Shown piece by piece: positions 16,891 to 27,295 of a stretch of DNA of 64,000 nt (position 1 is the stretch's first letter; each line of letters starts with the position of its first letter). The position numbers and the translations under genes are program-made. The DNA is from Sulfurovum sp. XGS-02. Lineage in GTDB: Bacteria; Campylobacterota; Campylobacteria; Campylobacterales; Sulfurovaceae. The DNA is taken from contig NZ_CP093312.1 of assembly GCF_023213175.1 (NCBI RefSeq), positions 1,116,001 through 1,180,000 on the forward strand, read 5' to 3'. The notes under the pieces were generated by a model that did not search any database, had not been told where the DNA came from, and worked only from the letters and a program-made list of their open reading frames with translations.

Positions 16891-17445
16891 ATGAAAAAAT
16901 TCTTATATGTATTTACTACATTGTGTGTTGTTACAGCAAATGCTGAGATCTATAATATTGAGACAAAAGGCAATTTAGAATCAAAATACCCAACTAATTG
17001 TATTGAAGTAAAAGAACTTACCAATACAAACACTCCTGCAGATATTTTTGTTGGGATTGCAAAGTGTCTTGAGAAATCAGATTATCAAAAAGCCGGTGAA
17101 CTCTATTTTACCGCATTGGCATATGGACGTTTCGATGCATATAGAGTCAAAGACCAGACTGCGCATCAAGCAATTCCTGTTTTACGAATGAATTATTTAG
17201 GCAATTTAAATGAAACTGATACGAATGAGTTTCAATTAGCACTGAAAAAGGTCAATGGTGAGCTAAATACAATATGTAGTGCATTGAAAGAATTAGGTAA
17301 ACCAGCCTATTATCCAAATTATATGATTCAGCATGGTATGCGTGCTTTCTTAGGGGAGCAGTCAAAAAGTGCTTTGGTTGATAACTTTGATTCTGACAAA
17401 GCATGGGAAGATGTATTAACCAACTATGTAAAATGTACAAAATAA
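16891..17445 (+). CDS. Exported protein of unknown function
   Basis: A 184-residue protein with a clear signal peptide (cleavage near ANA-E19) and no lipobox Cys. The mature protein has four Cys (CIEVKE, AKCLEK, TICSAL, VKCTK), suitable for periplasmic disulfides, and helical content with KAGELYFTALAYGRFDAYR, which may be a Sel1/TPR-like helix pair. It follows the two lipoprotein genes in the same direction and is closed off by two strong terminators. No function can be assigned. Confidence 0.72.
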   Translation: MKKFLYVFTTLCVVTANAEIYNIETKGNLESKYPTNCIEVKELTNTNTPADIFVGIAKCLEKSDYQKAGELYFTALAYGRFDAYRVKDQTAHQAIPVLRMNYLGNLNETDTNEFQLALKKVNGELNTICSALKELGKPAYYPNYMIQHGMRAFLGEQSKSALVDNFDSDKAWEDVLTNYVKCTK

Positions 17446-17455
17446 TGAAGTTATC

Positions 17456-17502
17456 AAAACCTTATAGAATATATAACTTTATGAGGTTTTCTGTTTTATT
17501 TT
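17456..17502 (+). terminator. Terminator 1 after the 16891 gene
   Basis: AAAACCTTATA (17456-17466) pairs with TATGAGGTTTT (17480-17490) in an 11-bp stem with one G-U pair. A T-rich stretch follows to about 17503. Confidence 0.7.
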
Positions 17503-17509
17503 TCACTCC

Positions 17510-17551
17510 CTAAAATTCAGTAGCTCACCTCACTGGATTTTAGATTTTTTT
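17510..17551 (+). terminator. Terminator 2, overlapping the convergent gene's stop
   Basis: CTAAAATTCAGT (17510-17521) pairs with ACTGGATTTTAG (17532-17543), 12 bp with one wobble pair, loop of 10. T7 follows at 17545-17551. The T tract includes part of the stop codon of the methyltransferase on the other strand. Confidence 0.8.
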
Positions 17552-18128
17552 ATTGGACTGATAATTTGGCATCAATGGTATATCGCCAGCCATACTGACG
17601 TATAGATACTGAAAAACCGTGACTTCTCAGTATCTCTTCCAGTCTTCCAGGTGTGAAAAAATTACCGGGTTCACCCAATATTTTTTCCACCCTGCAGAGC
17701 ACTTTACCTATAAAGGTACTCGAATCAAAATCATAGATAAAGAGTTTTCCCTCTTTCTTAAGTACACGTACGATCTCATCTATTGATGCTTCAATATCAA
17801 CAAAATGATGCAGTGCTTCACCGATCAGGATCGCCTCAAAGCTATTTTCTTCAAAAGGGAGTCTTTCTGCAACGGCTTTATGTGTTTGTATATATTCAGC
17901 AGAATATTTCAACATACCCTCGGCAGGGTCAACTGCTGTAAATCGAAGATCGCTTCTACATGCATACGCAAACTCACTCATAATGCCGGTTCCTGCACCA
18001 AGGTCCAGTACCGATGCAGATCTTGGAAGTGGTATTAAAAAAGTGCAAAGAGACACTCGTACTTTACGGGGATATATGGCTGGTCCGATGTATTTGAATA
18101 TCCAACCCAAATGATTAAACGGAATCAT
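17550..18128 (-). CDS. Class I SAM-dependent methyltransferase
   Basis: A 192-residue cytosolic protein with the Rossmann methyltransferase motifs: motif I VLDLGAGTGIMSE near residue 40, post-I acidic residue in FTAVDPAEGML, motif II/III in FEAILIGEALHHF and VRVLKKEGKLFIYDFD. It resembles Methyltransf_11 and ubiquinone/menaquinone-type enzymes. The substrate is unknown. A basic RKVRVSLCTFL segment near the N-terminus may contact membrane. Convergent with the preceding gene, divergent from mltG. Confidence 0.8.
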   Translation of the reverse strand: MIPFNHLGWIFKYIGPAIYPRKVRVSLCTFLIPLPRSASVLDLGAGTGIMSEFAYACRSDLRFTAVDPAEGMLKYSAEYIQTHKAVAERLPFEENSFEAILIGEALHHFVDIEASIDEIVRVLKKEGKLFIYDFDSSTFIGKVLCRVEKILGEPGNFFTPGRLEEILRSHGFSVSIRQYGWRYTIDAKLSVQ

Positions 18129-18263
18129 GGATATCTCTCCTTTTTAGACACTTTGCATCTCTATAACACTTCATATGTATGACAATTTGACATATATCCA
18201 TACCAAATTATACAACTTTGATATAATGGTCAAATAAAATCAACTATAAAGTCATAGGCAGTT

Positions 18264-19241
18264 ATGAAAAAGATACTTTTAGATCTATACAGAAATTTTG
18301 TTCTTTACTTTGAACTCTACATACTACTATTACTGATTCCTATTGCTTATAATTTTATTCCGATCAATGAAGGAACCAAAACGTTCTATATCTCTTCGTC
18401 AAACCTAGATGACGTGATCAAAACACTCAAAACAAACGGCTACGAAGTTACCTGGATGGATAAACTGATGTTAAAGCTCAGAAAAACTCCCGAAGTGGGA
18501 TGGTACAGTGTTGAGCCATCTGAACAGGGACGCTTTTTATTTTTCCAACATCTCTATCAACAAAAAACAGATGAACTTATGGATGTGGTGGTCTATGCCG
18601 GTGAAACGAAAGAAGAACTTACCGCCCGTCTTGCGAATGATATGAAACTCGATCAGGAACAACTTTTAAACACATACAATAGACTTGCCTGGTTTAAAGA
18701 ATCAGATATACTGGCCCAACGCTATACCCTTGCTCGTAAAGCAGATGAAAATACAACGATGCGTTACATCTTCTATAAATCCAGACAAACATTAAACACA
18801 TTTGTAAAAGAGTATTTTGCAACATCTCCACAACAGTACGAATTGAAAATGGTCCATATCATCGCCTCCATCATACAAAAAGAGAGTAATTCTATAGTAG
18901 AGATGCCACTGATCTCTTCAGTAATCCACAATCGTCTTGAAAAAGGTATGCGGTTGCAGATGGATGGTACGCTCAATTATGGCCCCTATGCACATACCAT
19001 CGTTACACCGGAACGTATCAGAAGTGATGAGAGTGCCTATAATACATACAAACGTAGTGGCTTACCGCCACATCCCCTCAGTACAGTCACTTTAGATGCC
19101 CTGAAAGCTTCCGTGAAACCAATAAAAAGCAATTATATTTTCTTTATGCTGAATGAAAATGGTACGCATGACTTTACGGTAACCTATGACGAACATTTGA
19201 AAAATATCAGGGCTTTTAGAAGGTATCAAAGAAATAGGTAA
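18264..19241 (+). CDS. mltG: Endolytic peptidoglycan transglycosylase MltG
   Basis: Cleaves nascent glycan strands at the inner membrane, limiting their length. A 325-residue single-pass membrane protein (helix about 12-32) with a LysM-like N-terminal periplasmic part and the YceG domain. Family motifs are visible: IIASIIQKES with the catalytic Glu, VIHNRLEKGMRLQMDGTLNYG, and the SGLPPHPLS variant of YRGLPPGPI. A consensus TATAAT lies at 18222-18227, 36 bp before the start. It converges on clpB. Confidence 0.92.
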   Translation: MKKILLDLYRNFVLYFELYILLLLIPIAYNFIPINEGTKTFYISSSNLDDVIKTLKTNGYEVTWMDKLMLKLRKTPEVGWYSVEPSEQGRFLFFQHLYQQKTDELMDVVVYAGETKEELTARLANDMKLDQEQLLNTYNRLAWFKESDILAQRYTLARKADENTTMRYIFYKSRQTLNTFVKEYFATSPQQYELKMVHIIASIIQKESNSIVEMPLISSVIHNRLEKGMRLQMDGTLNYGPYAHTIVTPERIRSDESAYNTYKRSGLPPHPLSTVTLDALKASVKPIKSNYIFFMLNENGTHDFTVTYDEHLKNIRAFRRYQRNR

Positions 19242-19306
19242 ATAGAGAAAGAAACAGATGATAAAGCTGGCCTATGAATATATCATTCACCGCTTTTATC
19301 ATTGAA

Positions 19307-19345
19307 GGTCATACCTTAAATAGGTATGACCAAAAAGGTTTTTTT
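19307..19345. terminator. Strong hairpin between mltG and clpB
   Basis: A perfect 10-bp stem, GGTCATACCT (19307-19316) with AGGTATGACC (19322-19331), loop TAAAT, followed after AAAAAGG by T7 (19339-19345) on the plus strand. It probably terminates mltG and may act for clpB too. Confidence 0.65.
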
Positions 19346-19351
19346 GGTGGG

Positions 19352-21925
19352 TTAAGAGATATGAACGACTATCTCACCCTCTGCAACATCAAAGCTTACT
19401 GATGAACCTTCAACCACCTTATCTTCAAGTATGAGTTCTGCAAGCCTATCTTCTACCACTTCGTAGAGCGCTCTTTTTAATGGACGAGCACCATAGACAG
19501 GGTCGAAACCGGCTTCAGCAATGTATGCTTTAGCATTGTCTGTCAGAGTGATACTGATATCACGCTCAGCAAGTTTACTTTGGATACTTTTAAATAAAAT
19601 ATCCACGATGCTCGTAATGGCATCAAGGTCAAGTGGATTAAAGATCACCTGGTCATCCAGACGGTTGAGGAACTCCGGTTTAAAGTTTCGTTTCAATTCA
19701 TCATTTACCGCTGCTCTTCTCTCTTCTTTGTCTGTGATGGTCATGATCTTGTCAGATGCGATATTCGACGTCATGATGATGATCGTGTTCTTAAAATCGA
19801 TCGTGACACCTTTATTGTCCGTCAAACGGCCATCATCGAGTACCTGCAAGAGCGTATTGAAGACATCAGGGTGTGCCTTTTCTATCTCATCAAAGAGTAC
19901 GACTGAATAAGGTTTTCTTCTCACTGCCTCAGTCAGTTGTCCGCCCTCTTCATAACCGACATATCCCGGAGGTGCCCCTACAAGTCTACTGGCAGCATGT
20001 TTCTCCATATATTCACTCATATCGATACGGATCAGTGACTTCTCTGAGTCAAATAGGAATTTTGCAAGTGTTTTAGCCACCTGTGTTTTACCTACACCCG
20101 TTGGACCAAGGAACATAAAGCTACCGATAGGACGGTTGATATCACTCAGACCTGCTTTATTACGCTTAATGGCACGTGCAACAGCTTTGAGTGCTTCTTC
20201 CTGCCCTACTACCTCTTCTTTGAGAATGCTTTCTATCGCAAGGATCTTCTCTTTTTCACCCTGCAGCATCTTGCTGACCGAGATACCCGTCCAACGGCTT
20301 ACAATGCTGGCGATCATCTCTTCATCCACAGAATTCTTAAGCAGTGTACCTTCAGACATCATCTGGTTCCACTTCTCTTCAAGACCTTTTAACTTCTCTT
20401 GCTGTGCTGGGATCTGACCATATTCGATCTCTGCTGCTTTGTTAAAATCACCTTCTCTTTTTACATGTTCTGCCTGTGTTTTAAGTGAATCAATATTTGA
20501 TTTGATCTCAGCGATCTCATTGAAGACATTCTTTTCATTGTCAAATTGATTCTGAAGCGATACACGTCTCTCTTCCAGATCTGCCAACTCCTTTTCTATC
20601 TCTTCCAGACGTGTAGAGTTTTTATCACTCTCCTCCATCTTAAGTGCCTCTTTTTCAACCTGAAGTGTCGATATATCACGTTTAGACTTTGCAAGATCCA
20701 TAGGTTCAGACTCTATCTGCATCTTAAGTTCCGCTGCAGCTTCATCTATCAGGTCTATGGCTTTATCCGGCAAGAACCTGTCCGTAATGTAACGGTCACT
20801 CAGTTTTGCCGAGGCGACTAACGCAGAATCTGTGATATTGACATTATGGTGCGCTTCGAGCTTGTCTTTGATACCTCTAAGGATCTGCAACGCTTCATTG
20901 ATACTAGGTTCATCAACTTTCACAGGCTGGAAACGTCTTTGCAGTGCAGCATCTTTTTCAAAATACTTTCTATACTCTTTGAGTGTCGTTGCACCGATCG
21001 TATGGAGTTCACCACGTGCCAGGGCCGGTTTAAGGATGTTTGCCGCATCCATACTTCCTTCGCTTGCGCCTGCACCGACGATCGTATGGATCTCATCGAT
21101 GAACAAAATGACATTGGCTGCCTCTTTGACTTCATCCACGATGGCTTTGAGTCTGTCCTCAAACTCACCTCTGTACTTTGCACCGGCGATCAGTCTGCTC
21201 ATATCCAGTGAGATCACGCGCATGTTCTGAAGACTGAGAGGAACCTCTTTATTAACGATCCTTTGTGCCAGTCCTTCTACGATAGCTGTTTTACCGGTAC
21301 CCGGTTCACCGATAAGTATAGGGTTATTCTTGGTTTTACGAATGAGTATCTGCATCATACGCTGTACCTCTTCATCTCTACCAATAACTGGGTCAAGCTC
21401 ACCGTCAAGCGCTTTTTGGTTCAGGTCGATACCATACTGCGCAAGTGCTTCAAGGGTTTCATCACCACTTTGAGAGTCTATCTGTTTTCCGCCTCGAATA
21501 CTCTCTAACGTTTTTTCAAATTCAGAGATATCAAGATATTTTGACATGGTATCACGGATAAAACTCTCTCCTACATTTGCCATAAGCCATGCATCAACAG
21601 CAAGATACTGGTCGCCGTTTGCAGCCATCACACCTTCTGCATTTTGTAAAGTACGTACCAGGTTTTGTGAAAGTTTAATGTTCTCTTTGGTCACAGAAGA
21701 GACTGTCGGTAATTTATTGGCAATACTTTTTGTCTCTAATTCAATGGCTGCCTTATCAACATTCATTTTATTAAGCGCCTGATGTAAGATAGATCCGGAA
21801 TTCGTAAGCAGTGCCCAAAGTAAATGTATAGGTTCTACTTCTTGATTTTTATTATGTAATGCTAAAGATACCCCCGATTCGATCGTACCTTGCATTTGGT
21901 TGGTTAATTTTTCCAGTATACTCAT
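19352..21925 (-). CDS. clpB: ATP-dependent protein disaggregase ClpB
   Basis: Hsp100 chaperone that extracts and refolds aggregated proteins with DnaK. The 857-residue length is typical. In order: ClpN repeats (1-145), AAA1 with Walker A GEPGTGKT near 205, the coiled-coil middle domain (about 400-520), AAA2 with GPTGVGKT near 605, and the C-terminal D2-small domain. AAGGAG precedes the ATG. A consensus promoter lies just upstream. No clear HspR (HAIR) or CIRCE operator is visible. Confidence 0.97.
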   Translation of the reverse strand: MSILEKLTNQMQGTIESGVSLALHNKNQEVEPIHLLWALLTNSGSILHQALNKMNVDKAAIELETKSIANKLPTVSSVTKENIKLSQNLVRTLQNAEGVMAANGDQYLAVDAWLMANVGESFIRDTMSKYLDISEFEKTLESIRGGKQIDSQSGDETLEALAQYGIDLNQKALDGELDPVIGRDEEVQRMMQILIRKTKNNPILIGEPGTGKTAIVEGLAQRIVNKEVPLSLQNMRVISLDMSRLIAGAKYRGEFEDRLKAIVDEVKEAANVILFIDEIHTIVGAGASEGSMDAANILKPALARGELHTIGATTLKEYRKYFEKDAALQRRFQPVKVDEPSINEALQILRGIKDKLEAHHNVNITDSALVASAKLSDRYITDRFLPDKAIDLIDEAAAELKMQIESEPMDLAKSKRDISTLQVEKEALKMEESDKNSTRLEEIEKELADLEERRVSLQNQFDNEKNVFNEIAEIKSNIDSLKTQAEHVKREGDFNKAAEIEYGQIPAQQEKLKGLEEKWNQMMSEGTLLKNSVDEEMIASIVSRWTGISVSKMLQGEKEKILAIESILKEEVVGQEEALKAVARAIKRNKAGLSDINRPIGSFMFLGPTGVGKTQVAKTLAKFLFDSEKSLIRIDMSEYMEKHAASRLVGAPPGYVGYEEGGQLTEAVRRKPYSVVLFDEIEKAHPDVFNTLLQVLDDGRLTDNKGVTIDFKNTIIIMTSNIASDKIMTITDKEERRAAVNDELKRNFKPEFLNRLDDQVIFNPLDLDAITSIVDILFKSIQSKLAERDISITLTDNAKAYIAEAGFDPVYGARPLKRALYEVVEDRLAELILEDKVVEGSSVSFDVAEGEIVVHIS

Positions 21926-21959
21926 AGAATAACTCCTTAAAATGTATTAGATTTGAATT

Positions 21960-21989
21960 ATTATACAACCTTTAGTCACTTATTGTCAA
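21960..21989 (-). promoter_or_regulatory. Consensus sigma-70 promoter of clpB
   Basis: On the minus strand TTGACA (21989-21984) and TATAAT (21965-21960) are separated by 18 nt. The leader to the clpB ATG at 21925 is about 30 nt and holds AAGGAG. Both boxes match consensus exactly, which is rare in this window. Confidence 0.8.
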
Positions 21990-22156
21990 GTTTATTTAAT
22001 AAAATGATTTATGTAGTGTTATCTATGGTATTCATCTTAATAATATACTTACTTCTCGTGTAGTATATGTGCAATTATATTTCTCCAATTTAGATAGATC
22101 TATAAAAATTCTGAAACCAGAAAATCTTTCAAAGTAAATTACGTTATGATATATCT

Positions 22157-23080
22157 ATGAATTACACAATTGCTTCAGAATTTACCGTTCTCATTGATGC
22201 TATAGAGACCCATTTGGTGGGGAAAAGAGAGACGATCGCTTTATCTTTGGCGACTTTTTTTGCAGGCGGGCATTTGCTTTTAGAAGATATCCCCGGTGTG
22301 GGGAAAACCACATTGGCAAAACATCTCTCTCAAGTCTTAGGACTGGACTTTGGCCGTATACAGTTCACCTCTGACATGCTTCCATCAGATATACTCGGGG
22401 TCAACTACTATAACCAGAAAGAAGGCGCTTTTATCTTTAAAAAGGGGCCTATCTTTACCTCTTTTCTTTTGGCCGATGAGATCAACCGTTCCATGCCTAA
22501 GACACAGTCTGCCCTGCTCCAGGCTATGGAAGAAGGGTCCATCAGCATAGACGGAACACTGCATACTCTACCCAAACCTTTCTTTGTCATAGGGACACAA
22601 AATCCACATGAAGAGGTAGGTACTTTTCCTCTGCCCACCTCCCAACTGGACCGTTTTATGTGTTCATTTGGCATTGGATATCCTGACAGTGTATCGGAAA
22701 GAGAGATCTTAAAAGGTGAAAGAGGACACAGTTCCGCTGTATCCGAAACCCTTCTGAGACCCCAGCAGATAGAAAGCTACATGAAACAGGCTTCAGAGGT
22801 CACGCTGAGTGAGACACTATTGGATTTTCTTCAGGAGATCATCGCATATACAAGAGAGAGCGGCGTATTTGAGTATGGACTCTCTACACGCGGGGCACTC
22901 TCTCTGACCGCCATGACCAGATCCTGGGCAATGCTTCAGGGCCGTACCTATGCCACTGCGGATGACTTGCAGGCAGTCACTGCTGTTGTCTGCTCACACC
23001 GCCTGCAGTTTAAAGAAGGTTCCACCACAGCCAAACGTATACATGATGAAATCTTTACGCACGTTCGCTCAGATATATAA
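22157..23080 (+). CDS. MoxR-family AAA ATPase
   Basis: A 307-residue AAA+ chaperone-like ATPase. Walker A is GVGKTTLAK at 47-55 in DIPGVGKT, Walker B is LLADEINR near residue 112, with the sensor-1 context VIGTQNPHEEVGTFPLPTSQLDRF typical of MoxR/RavA. MoxR proteins usually act with VWA or DUF58 proteins in maturation or envelope stress. The next two genes overlap and encode DUF58 and transglutaminase-like proteins, the classic trio. A TATGAT box at 22145-22150 lies only 6 nt before the ATG, and no ribosome site is visible. Confidence 0.92.
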   Translation: MNYTIASEFTVLIDAIETHLVGKRETIALSLATFFAGGHLLLEDIPGVGKTTLAKHLSQVLGLDFGRIQFTSDMLPSDILGVNYYNQKEGAFIFKKGPIFTSFLLADEINRSMPKTQSALLQAMEEGSISIDGTLHTLPKPFFVIGTQNPHEEVGTFPLPTSQLDRFMCSFGIGYPDSVSEREILKGERGHSSAVSETLLRPQQIESYMKQASEVTLSETLLDFLQEIIAYTRESGVFEYGLSTRGALSLTAMTRSWAMLQGRTYATADDLQAVTAVVCSHRLQFKEGSTTAKRIHDEIFTHVRSDI

Positions 23081-23915
23081 ACGCATAGACCAGCACGCTA
23101 CGCGCTACAGTGCAGTTGTAGTAGTTCTGCTTTTCGGGCTTTTTCTAGAAGCCTATATGCATGATTTCAACCTTGTGTACATTACGCTTTTTTTTGTCTT
23201 TTCTCTTGCATTTTCTGCAGGGCCGATAGGGATCTTGAATCTTGGACACCTTAAAGCCTCTTATGTACGTTCCGGACGTCTTTTTGCACATCAAGAGGGT
23301 CATCTTTCTATGCAAATAAATAATGATTCAGCAACAACATCATGGTCTGTCATGCTCCGTCATGAAGATACTTCCATACCGCTCGGACCGATTAAAGGTG
23401 ATGCATCAACGATCGTGCAGCTGCCTGTACTGCCCGAAAAACGCGGCAGTTTTACCCATACAGGCTGCTACCTGGAAAGTAAATATCCTCTTTCAACCGT
23501 ACGTTTGGTCATGAAGATAGATGACTCCTATCAAGGAATGGTCTACCCCCAGCCCAAAGGCATCTCCCTTCATGACTTTTTACAGCAGGAAGAGAACCAT
23601 TACGGGGAGGAAAAAGAGTTTGACGGCCTGCGTACCTATGACGGGTCACAAAAACTTTCCCATATCCACTGGGCATCTGTGGCAAAAGGAGAGATGTCCG
23701 TCAAGGTCTTCAGTAAAGAGACACGGACACCTAAACTGGTTTTCAATTTTTATACAGCAGCGACAAATGATGAATCACGTTTATCCCAGCTCTGTTTATG
23801 GGTACTCGAGTGTGAAAAACAAAACCTGCCTTTCATGATACAGATGCCAAGCAGAGTCTTAAATTCAGCAAAGGAGAGTACGGATGTTATCCTTGAAACA
23901 CTTGCAAGATACTAA
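23046..23915 (+). CDS. DUF58 domain protein
   Basis: A 289-residue membrane protein: two N-terminal hydrophobic helices (about 20-60) with the body in the cytoplasm or periplasm, and the DUF58 signature FDGLRTYDGSQKLSHIHWAS followed by VAKGE (family form REYxxGDxxRxIdWkasAR). I place the start at ATG 23046 (ATG 23043 is equally possible); it overlaps moxR by 35 bp. The frame is open from 22950, but a start there would add residues unlike the family. Its end overlaps the transglutaminase gene by 32 bp, so the three proteins are made together. Confidence 0.82.
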   Translation: MKSLRTFAQIYKRIDQHATRYSAVVVVLLFGLFLEAYMHDFNLVYITLFFVFSLAFSAGPIGILNLGHLKASYVRSGRLFAHQEGHLSMQINNDSATTSWSVMLRHEDTSIPLGPIKGDASTIVQLPVLPEKRGSFTHTGCYLESKYPLSTVRLVMKIDDSYQGMVYPQPKGISLHDFLQQEENHYGEEKEFDGLRTYDGSQKLSHIHWASVAKGEMSVKVFSKETRTPKLVFNFYTAATNDESRLSQLCLWVLECEKQNLPFMIQMPSRVLNSAKESTDVILETLARY

Positions 23916-25824
23916 ACTCTCTCCTTTAGCGCTTTTAGACACAGCCTACATTATCGTGCTCTTTCCTCTGATGCTCATACTGAAAGTACCTATGCTGCTC
24001 TTCTCATTCATGGTGTTAGCATTGCTCTTCTTCAAGAAAACACCTGCAGACAAATATCTTATACTTTTTGTCTTTTTGATGGGTCTTTTGGCACTCTATC
24101 TGTCAATGTACGGGCTCTTTTCATTCAGGGGTCTCTCACGTTTAAAACTTTTTCTGGAGTTGCTCGTTTATGTTCTGATCATCGTGGTTTCCATGCAGAG
24201 ACTGACAAAAGAGATCAACTTTTATCTACTGCTCTCCCCTATGTTATTCCTGGCTTTGTCCCTGTTTTTCTTTCATGGTATTGTCATGCTCTCATATGTC
24301 ATATTTGAAATTTTCTTTCTACTGTGGCTTCTGCTGGCACACCGAATGGACGGTGACATGATAGAGAGCTTCCGGTCAAGCATGGTTATGTTTATGTATT
24401 CTCTGCCTTGGGTGGTTGTACTTTTTATCTTCTTTCCCCGTATCTCGTTTGATCATGCAGACTACGGATTCAAAGGTGAAAAGATACAGCGTATGGGACA
24501 TGACGGTACAATGTTCTTGGATTCTAAAGCCCTTCTGGTCCCTTCAGACCGAATTGTCATGGAAGTGGGTTTTGATAAAGAGGTCCCTTCGTCTAACAAA
24601 CTCTATTTCAGGGGAAGTATACTCTATGTGGATAAAAAAGATCATTGGGAAACACTGCCTAAGTATATCAAAAGAGAAAACAGAACCTATCATCCTATGC
24701 AGGGAGAAACAGTAGAGTATAAAGTGACTTTGTACCCCACACAAAAACGCTGGATCTATCTGTTGGATATGCCTGTGGAGGCAGTTAATGATTCAGAGTT
24801 GGACAGTGATCTCATAAGTACCGTAGAAAAACCTATAAAAGCACCACTACATTATACTGCACGTTCTGTGTTAACTCCTACATTTCATGATGATCTGGAC
24901 CAAGATACGCTTGATGCTTCAACACATTTTGATCCAGAACGCAATCCCAAAACGTACCGGGAAGCACAAAAAATCAAAAACCACTATAAAAAAACTGATA
25001 AAAGAGCTTCTGCTCTTGTCAACTTCTTTCAAAACCAGTCATTGACCTATAGTTTAAAACCGAAGGCACTTGATATCAATAACTCTGCAGACAGTTTTTT
25101 ATTTGACAGACGTTTGGGTTATTGTGTACATTTTGCATCTTCATTTGTAACCATGGCCCGCATGGCAGGGATACCTTCGCGGATCGTCACAGGCTATAAG
25201 GCGGACAAAACCAACAGTCTCAATAATTATCTGGCCGTAAAGGAGCGTGATGCACATGCCTGGGCCGAACTCTATATCAATGAACACTGGGTGAGAATTG
25301 AGACAACGAATACCGCATCAGCAATAGACGGGGAATCAGCTCAATTATTGGGTACGGATACCAATCAAAAAGATAAGACATTGATCGAAAGAGTAAATCT
25401 CTATCTGATGTATGTAAAATATCAGGTAGAGACATGGATACTCTACTACAGTCATATCCGCCAACTTCAACTGATCCAGTATGCAAAAGATAATCCGAGA
25501 TTTGTCTTACTTTTTGTACTCTCTTTACTGGTCCTGGTTTTGATCACTTTCAGCATTACTGCATATTTCCGTCGTCCTCGCTGCAGACATAAAATACTTT
25601 GTATCATTGAACCTCTTGTAAAGAGACTCAGGAAAGAAGGGTACATCAGAAAAAAAGATGAAACAATGCACCAGTACTTCTTACGGTATATGAAAGATCA
25701 TCCGGAAAATAGTGCACTAAAAGAGGTCGACAGCTATTATGAAGCCGTCTCTTATGGCGGGGAGAGTTCAGCCGCTACAATGAAGCAATTGAAACGTATG
25801 GTCGAGAAGAGTTTGTCTTCTTAG
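23884..25824 (+). CDS. Transglutaminase-like membrane protein (TgpA type)
   Basis: A 646-residue protein with about seven N-terminal membrane helices (20-190, DUF3488 region), a periplasmic transglutaminase-like domain, another membrane helix (about 500-520) and a C-terminal DUF4129-like tail. The catalytic Cys414 sits in LGYCVHFASSF and His458 in RDAHAWAEL. The third position reads WVRIETTN, with Glu473 where the family has Asp. Partners are the moxR and DUF58 products. The family is linked to envelope integrity; the substrate is unknown. Confidence 0.88.
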   Translation: MLSLKHLQDTKLSPLALLDTAYIIVLFPLMLILKVPMLLFSFMVLALLFFKKTPADKYLILFVFLMGLLALYLSMYGLFSFRGLSRLKLFLELLVYVLIIVVSMQRLTKEINFYLLLSPMLFLALSLFFFHGIVMLSYVIFEIFFLLWLLLAHRMDGDMIESFRSSMVMFMYSLPWVVVLFIFFPRISFDHADYGFKGEKIQRMGHDGTMFLDSKALLVPSDRIVMEVGFDKEVPSSNKLYFRGSILYVDKKDHWETLPKYIKRENRTYHPMQGETVEYKVTLYPTQKRWIYLLDMPVEAVNDSELDSDLISTVEKPIKAPLHYTARSVLTPTFHDDLDQDTLDASTHFDPERNPKTYREAQKIKNHYKKTDKRASALVNFFQNQSLTYSLKPKALDINNSADSFLFDRRLGYCVHFASSFVTMARMAGIPSRIVTGYKADKTNSLNNYLAVKERDAHAWAELYINEHWVRIETTNTASAIDGESAQLLGTDTNQKDKTLIERVNLYLMYVKYQVETWILYYSHIRQLQLIQYAKDNPRFVLLFVLSLLVLVLITFSITAYFRRPRCRHKILCIIEPLVKRLRKEGYIRKKDETMHQYFLRYMKDHPENSALKEVDSYYEAVSYGGESSAATMKQLKRMVEKSLSS

Positions 25825-25936
25825 ATAAAAAACGGTTAACCTTCCTTATGTATAGTAATACTGAGCGTTCAAAGCAACCTCTTAGATGTTTTTAAATAAA
25901 ATTATAAACCAATTCTCATAGGGAGACATCACCTTA

Positions 25937-27295
25937 ATGATTAAGAAAAGCAAAAAAGTTATTGTTGCGGGACTTGTAAGCACTTTAAGCGTGGCATACA
26001 TGTTTGGATCTTTCGCCCAGGCTAAAGATACTGCTACAAAAACACATGCACCTTCTACAGCCAAAGAAAAGCTGGAAGCCTACATCAAATTTACACAAAT
26101 TCTTAATGTCATTGAGAGTCAATATGTAGATGATGTCAATACTACAGACCTTGTAGATAAAGCCCTCAAAGGTCTTATGGCCAACCTCGATTCTCACTCC
26201 TCTTTCATGGACACCAAGGAATTCAAAGACCTCTCTGTCCAGACAAAAGGTGAATTTGGAGGTTTGGGTATCTCCATAGGTATGAAAGACGGTGCACTGA
26301 CTGTCATCGCCCCTATCAGTGATACACCTGCAGATAAAGCGGGGATCAAAGCCGGTGATATCATTTTGAAGATCAATGATACAGCCACTATCGGTATGAG
26401 TATCGATGAGTCGGTAAAACTGATGAGAGGAAAACCTAAAACTTCTTTGGTACTAACGATCATCCGTAAAGGTGAAGCCAAACCTCTCGAAGTGAAGATC
26501 ACCAGAGACATCATTAAGATCCAGTCTGTCTATGCAAAGACCATAGAAGATAATATACTCTATCTCCATGTCACTTCTTTTGACCAAAAAGTGGTTAAGG
26601 GTGTCCAGGAGGCTATCAAAGATAACAAAGATACCGAAGGTATCATCCTGGATCTAAGAAATAATCCCGGGGGACTGCTTGACCAGGCTGTCGGACTTGC
26701 AGACCTTTTTGTTGATGAGGGTGTGATCGTCAGTCAAAAAGGAAAAGTAGCGAGTGAAAATATAGAGTATAAAGCGACCAAAAAGGGTACAGACAAAGAT
26801 ACACCTATCGTTATACTCATCAACGGAGGATCCGCATCTGCTTCTGAGATCGTATCAGGGGCGCTTCAGGACCTTAACCGTTCTGTGCTCGTTGGAGAAA
26901 AAACATTTGGAAAAGGCTCTGTTCAAGTCGTGATGCCAATAGGTGCAGATGAAGCACTGAAGCTTACCGTGGCGCGTTACTACCTTCCGAGCGGACGGAC
27001 GATACAAGCAGTGGGTGTAACACCTGACATTACTGTACCCCTTGGAAAAATAGATTTTATTGAAGACTCTGCTATGCTTAAGGAAAAAGATCTCAAAAAG
27101 CACCTACAAAGTGAGCTTGAGAAGATCAACAATGGCACGACCAATTCATCCAAGACCGAGCCAAATACAGAAACCAACGCAACAAAAACAGATAACACGA
27201 TCATCACTGAAGAGCAGATATATAAAGATCTGCAACTCAAAAGTGCTGTAGACATCTTAAAAGCTTTGATCATCACAACTAAAGGAAAAATATAA
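25937..27295 (+). CDS. ctpA: C-terminal processing protease (S41 family)
   Basis: A periplasmic serine protease that trims C-termini of exported proteins. The 452-residue protein has a signal sequence (cleavage near AQA-K30), a helical N-terminal part, a PDZ domain (about 100-185) and the peptidase domain. The catalytic Ser lies in GGSASASE (from Ser299), with Lys326 in [10 protein letters not shown] low-complexity Asn/Thr/Lys stretch (about 395-420) precedes the C-terminal helix. Its stop overlaps the purC start by one base, so this envelope protease is transcribed with purine genes. Confidence 0.93.
   Translation: MIKKSKKVIVAGLVSTLSVAYMFGSFAQAKDTATKTHAPSTAKEKLEAYIKFTQILNVIESQYVDDVNTTDLVDKALKGLMANLDSHSSFMDTKEFKDLSVQTKGEFGGLGISIGMKDGALTVIAPISDTPADKAGIKAGDIILKINDTATIGMSIDESVKLMRGKPKTSLVLTIIRKGEAKPLEVKITRDIIKIQSVYAKTIEDNILYLHVTSFDQKVVKGVQEAIKDNKDTEGIILDLRNNPGGLLDQAVGLADLFVDEGVIVSQKGKVASENIEYKATKKGTDKDTPIVILINGGSASASEIVSGALQDLNRSVLVGEKTFGKGSVQVVMPIGADEALKLTVARYYLPSGRTIQAVGVTPDITVPLGKIDFIEDSAMLKEKDLKKHLQSELEKINNGTTNSSKTEPNTETNATKTDNTIITEEQIYKDLQLKSAVDILKALIITTKGKI

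Noticed and set aside
20832-21230. Frames of over 120 codons on the plus strand inside clpB
   Set aside because: They lie opposite conserved ClpB AAA coding sequence and show no coherent protein family.
21926-22156. HspR or CIRCE operator before clpB
   Set aside because: Neither the CTTGAGT-N7-ACTCAAG nor the TTAGCACTC-N9 dyad is present; only a plain sigma-70 promoter is seen.
22950-23045. Longer start for the DUF58 gene
   Set aside because: The added residues lie inside moxR and are not hydrophobic or DUF58-like.
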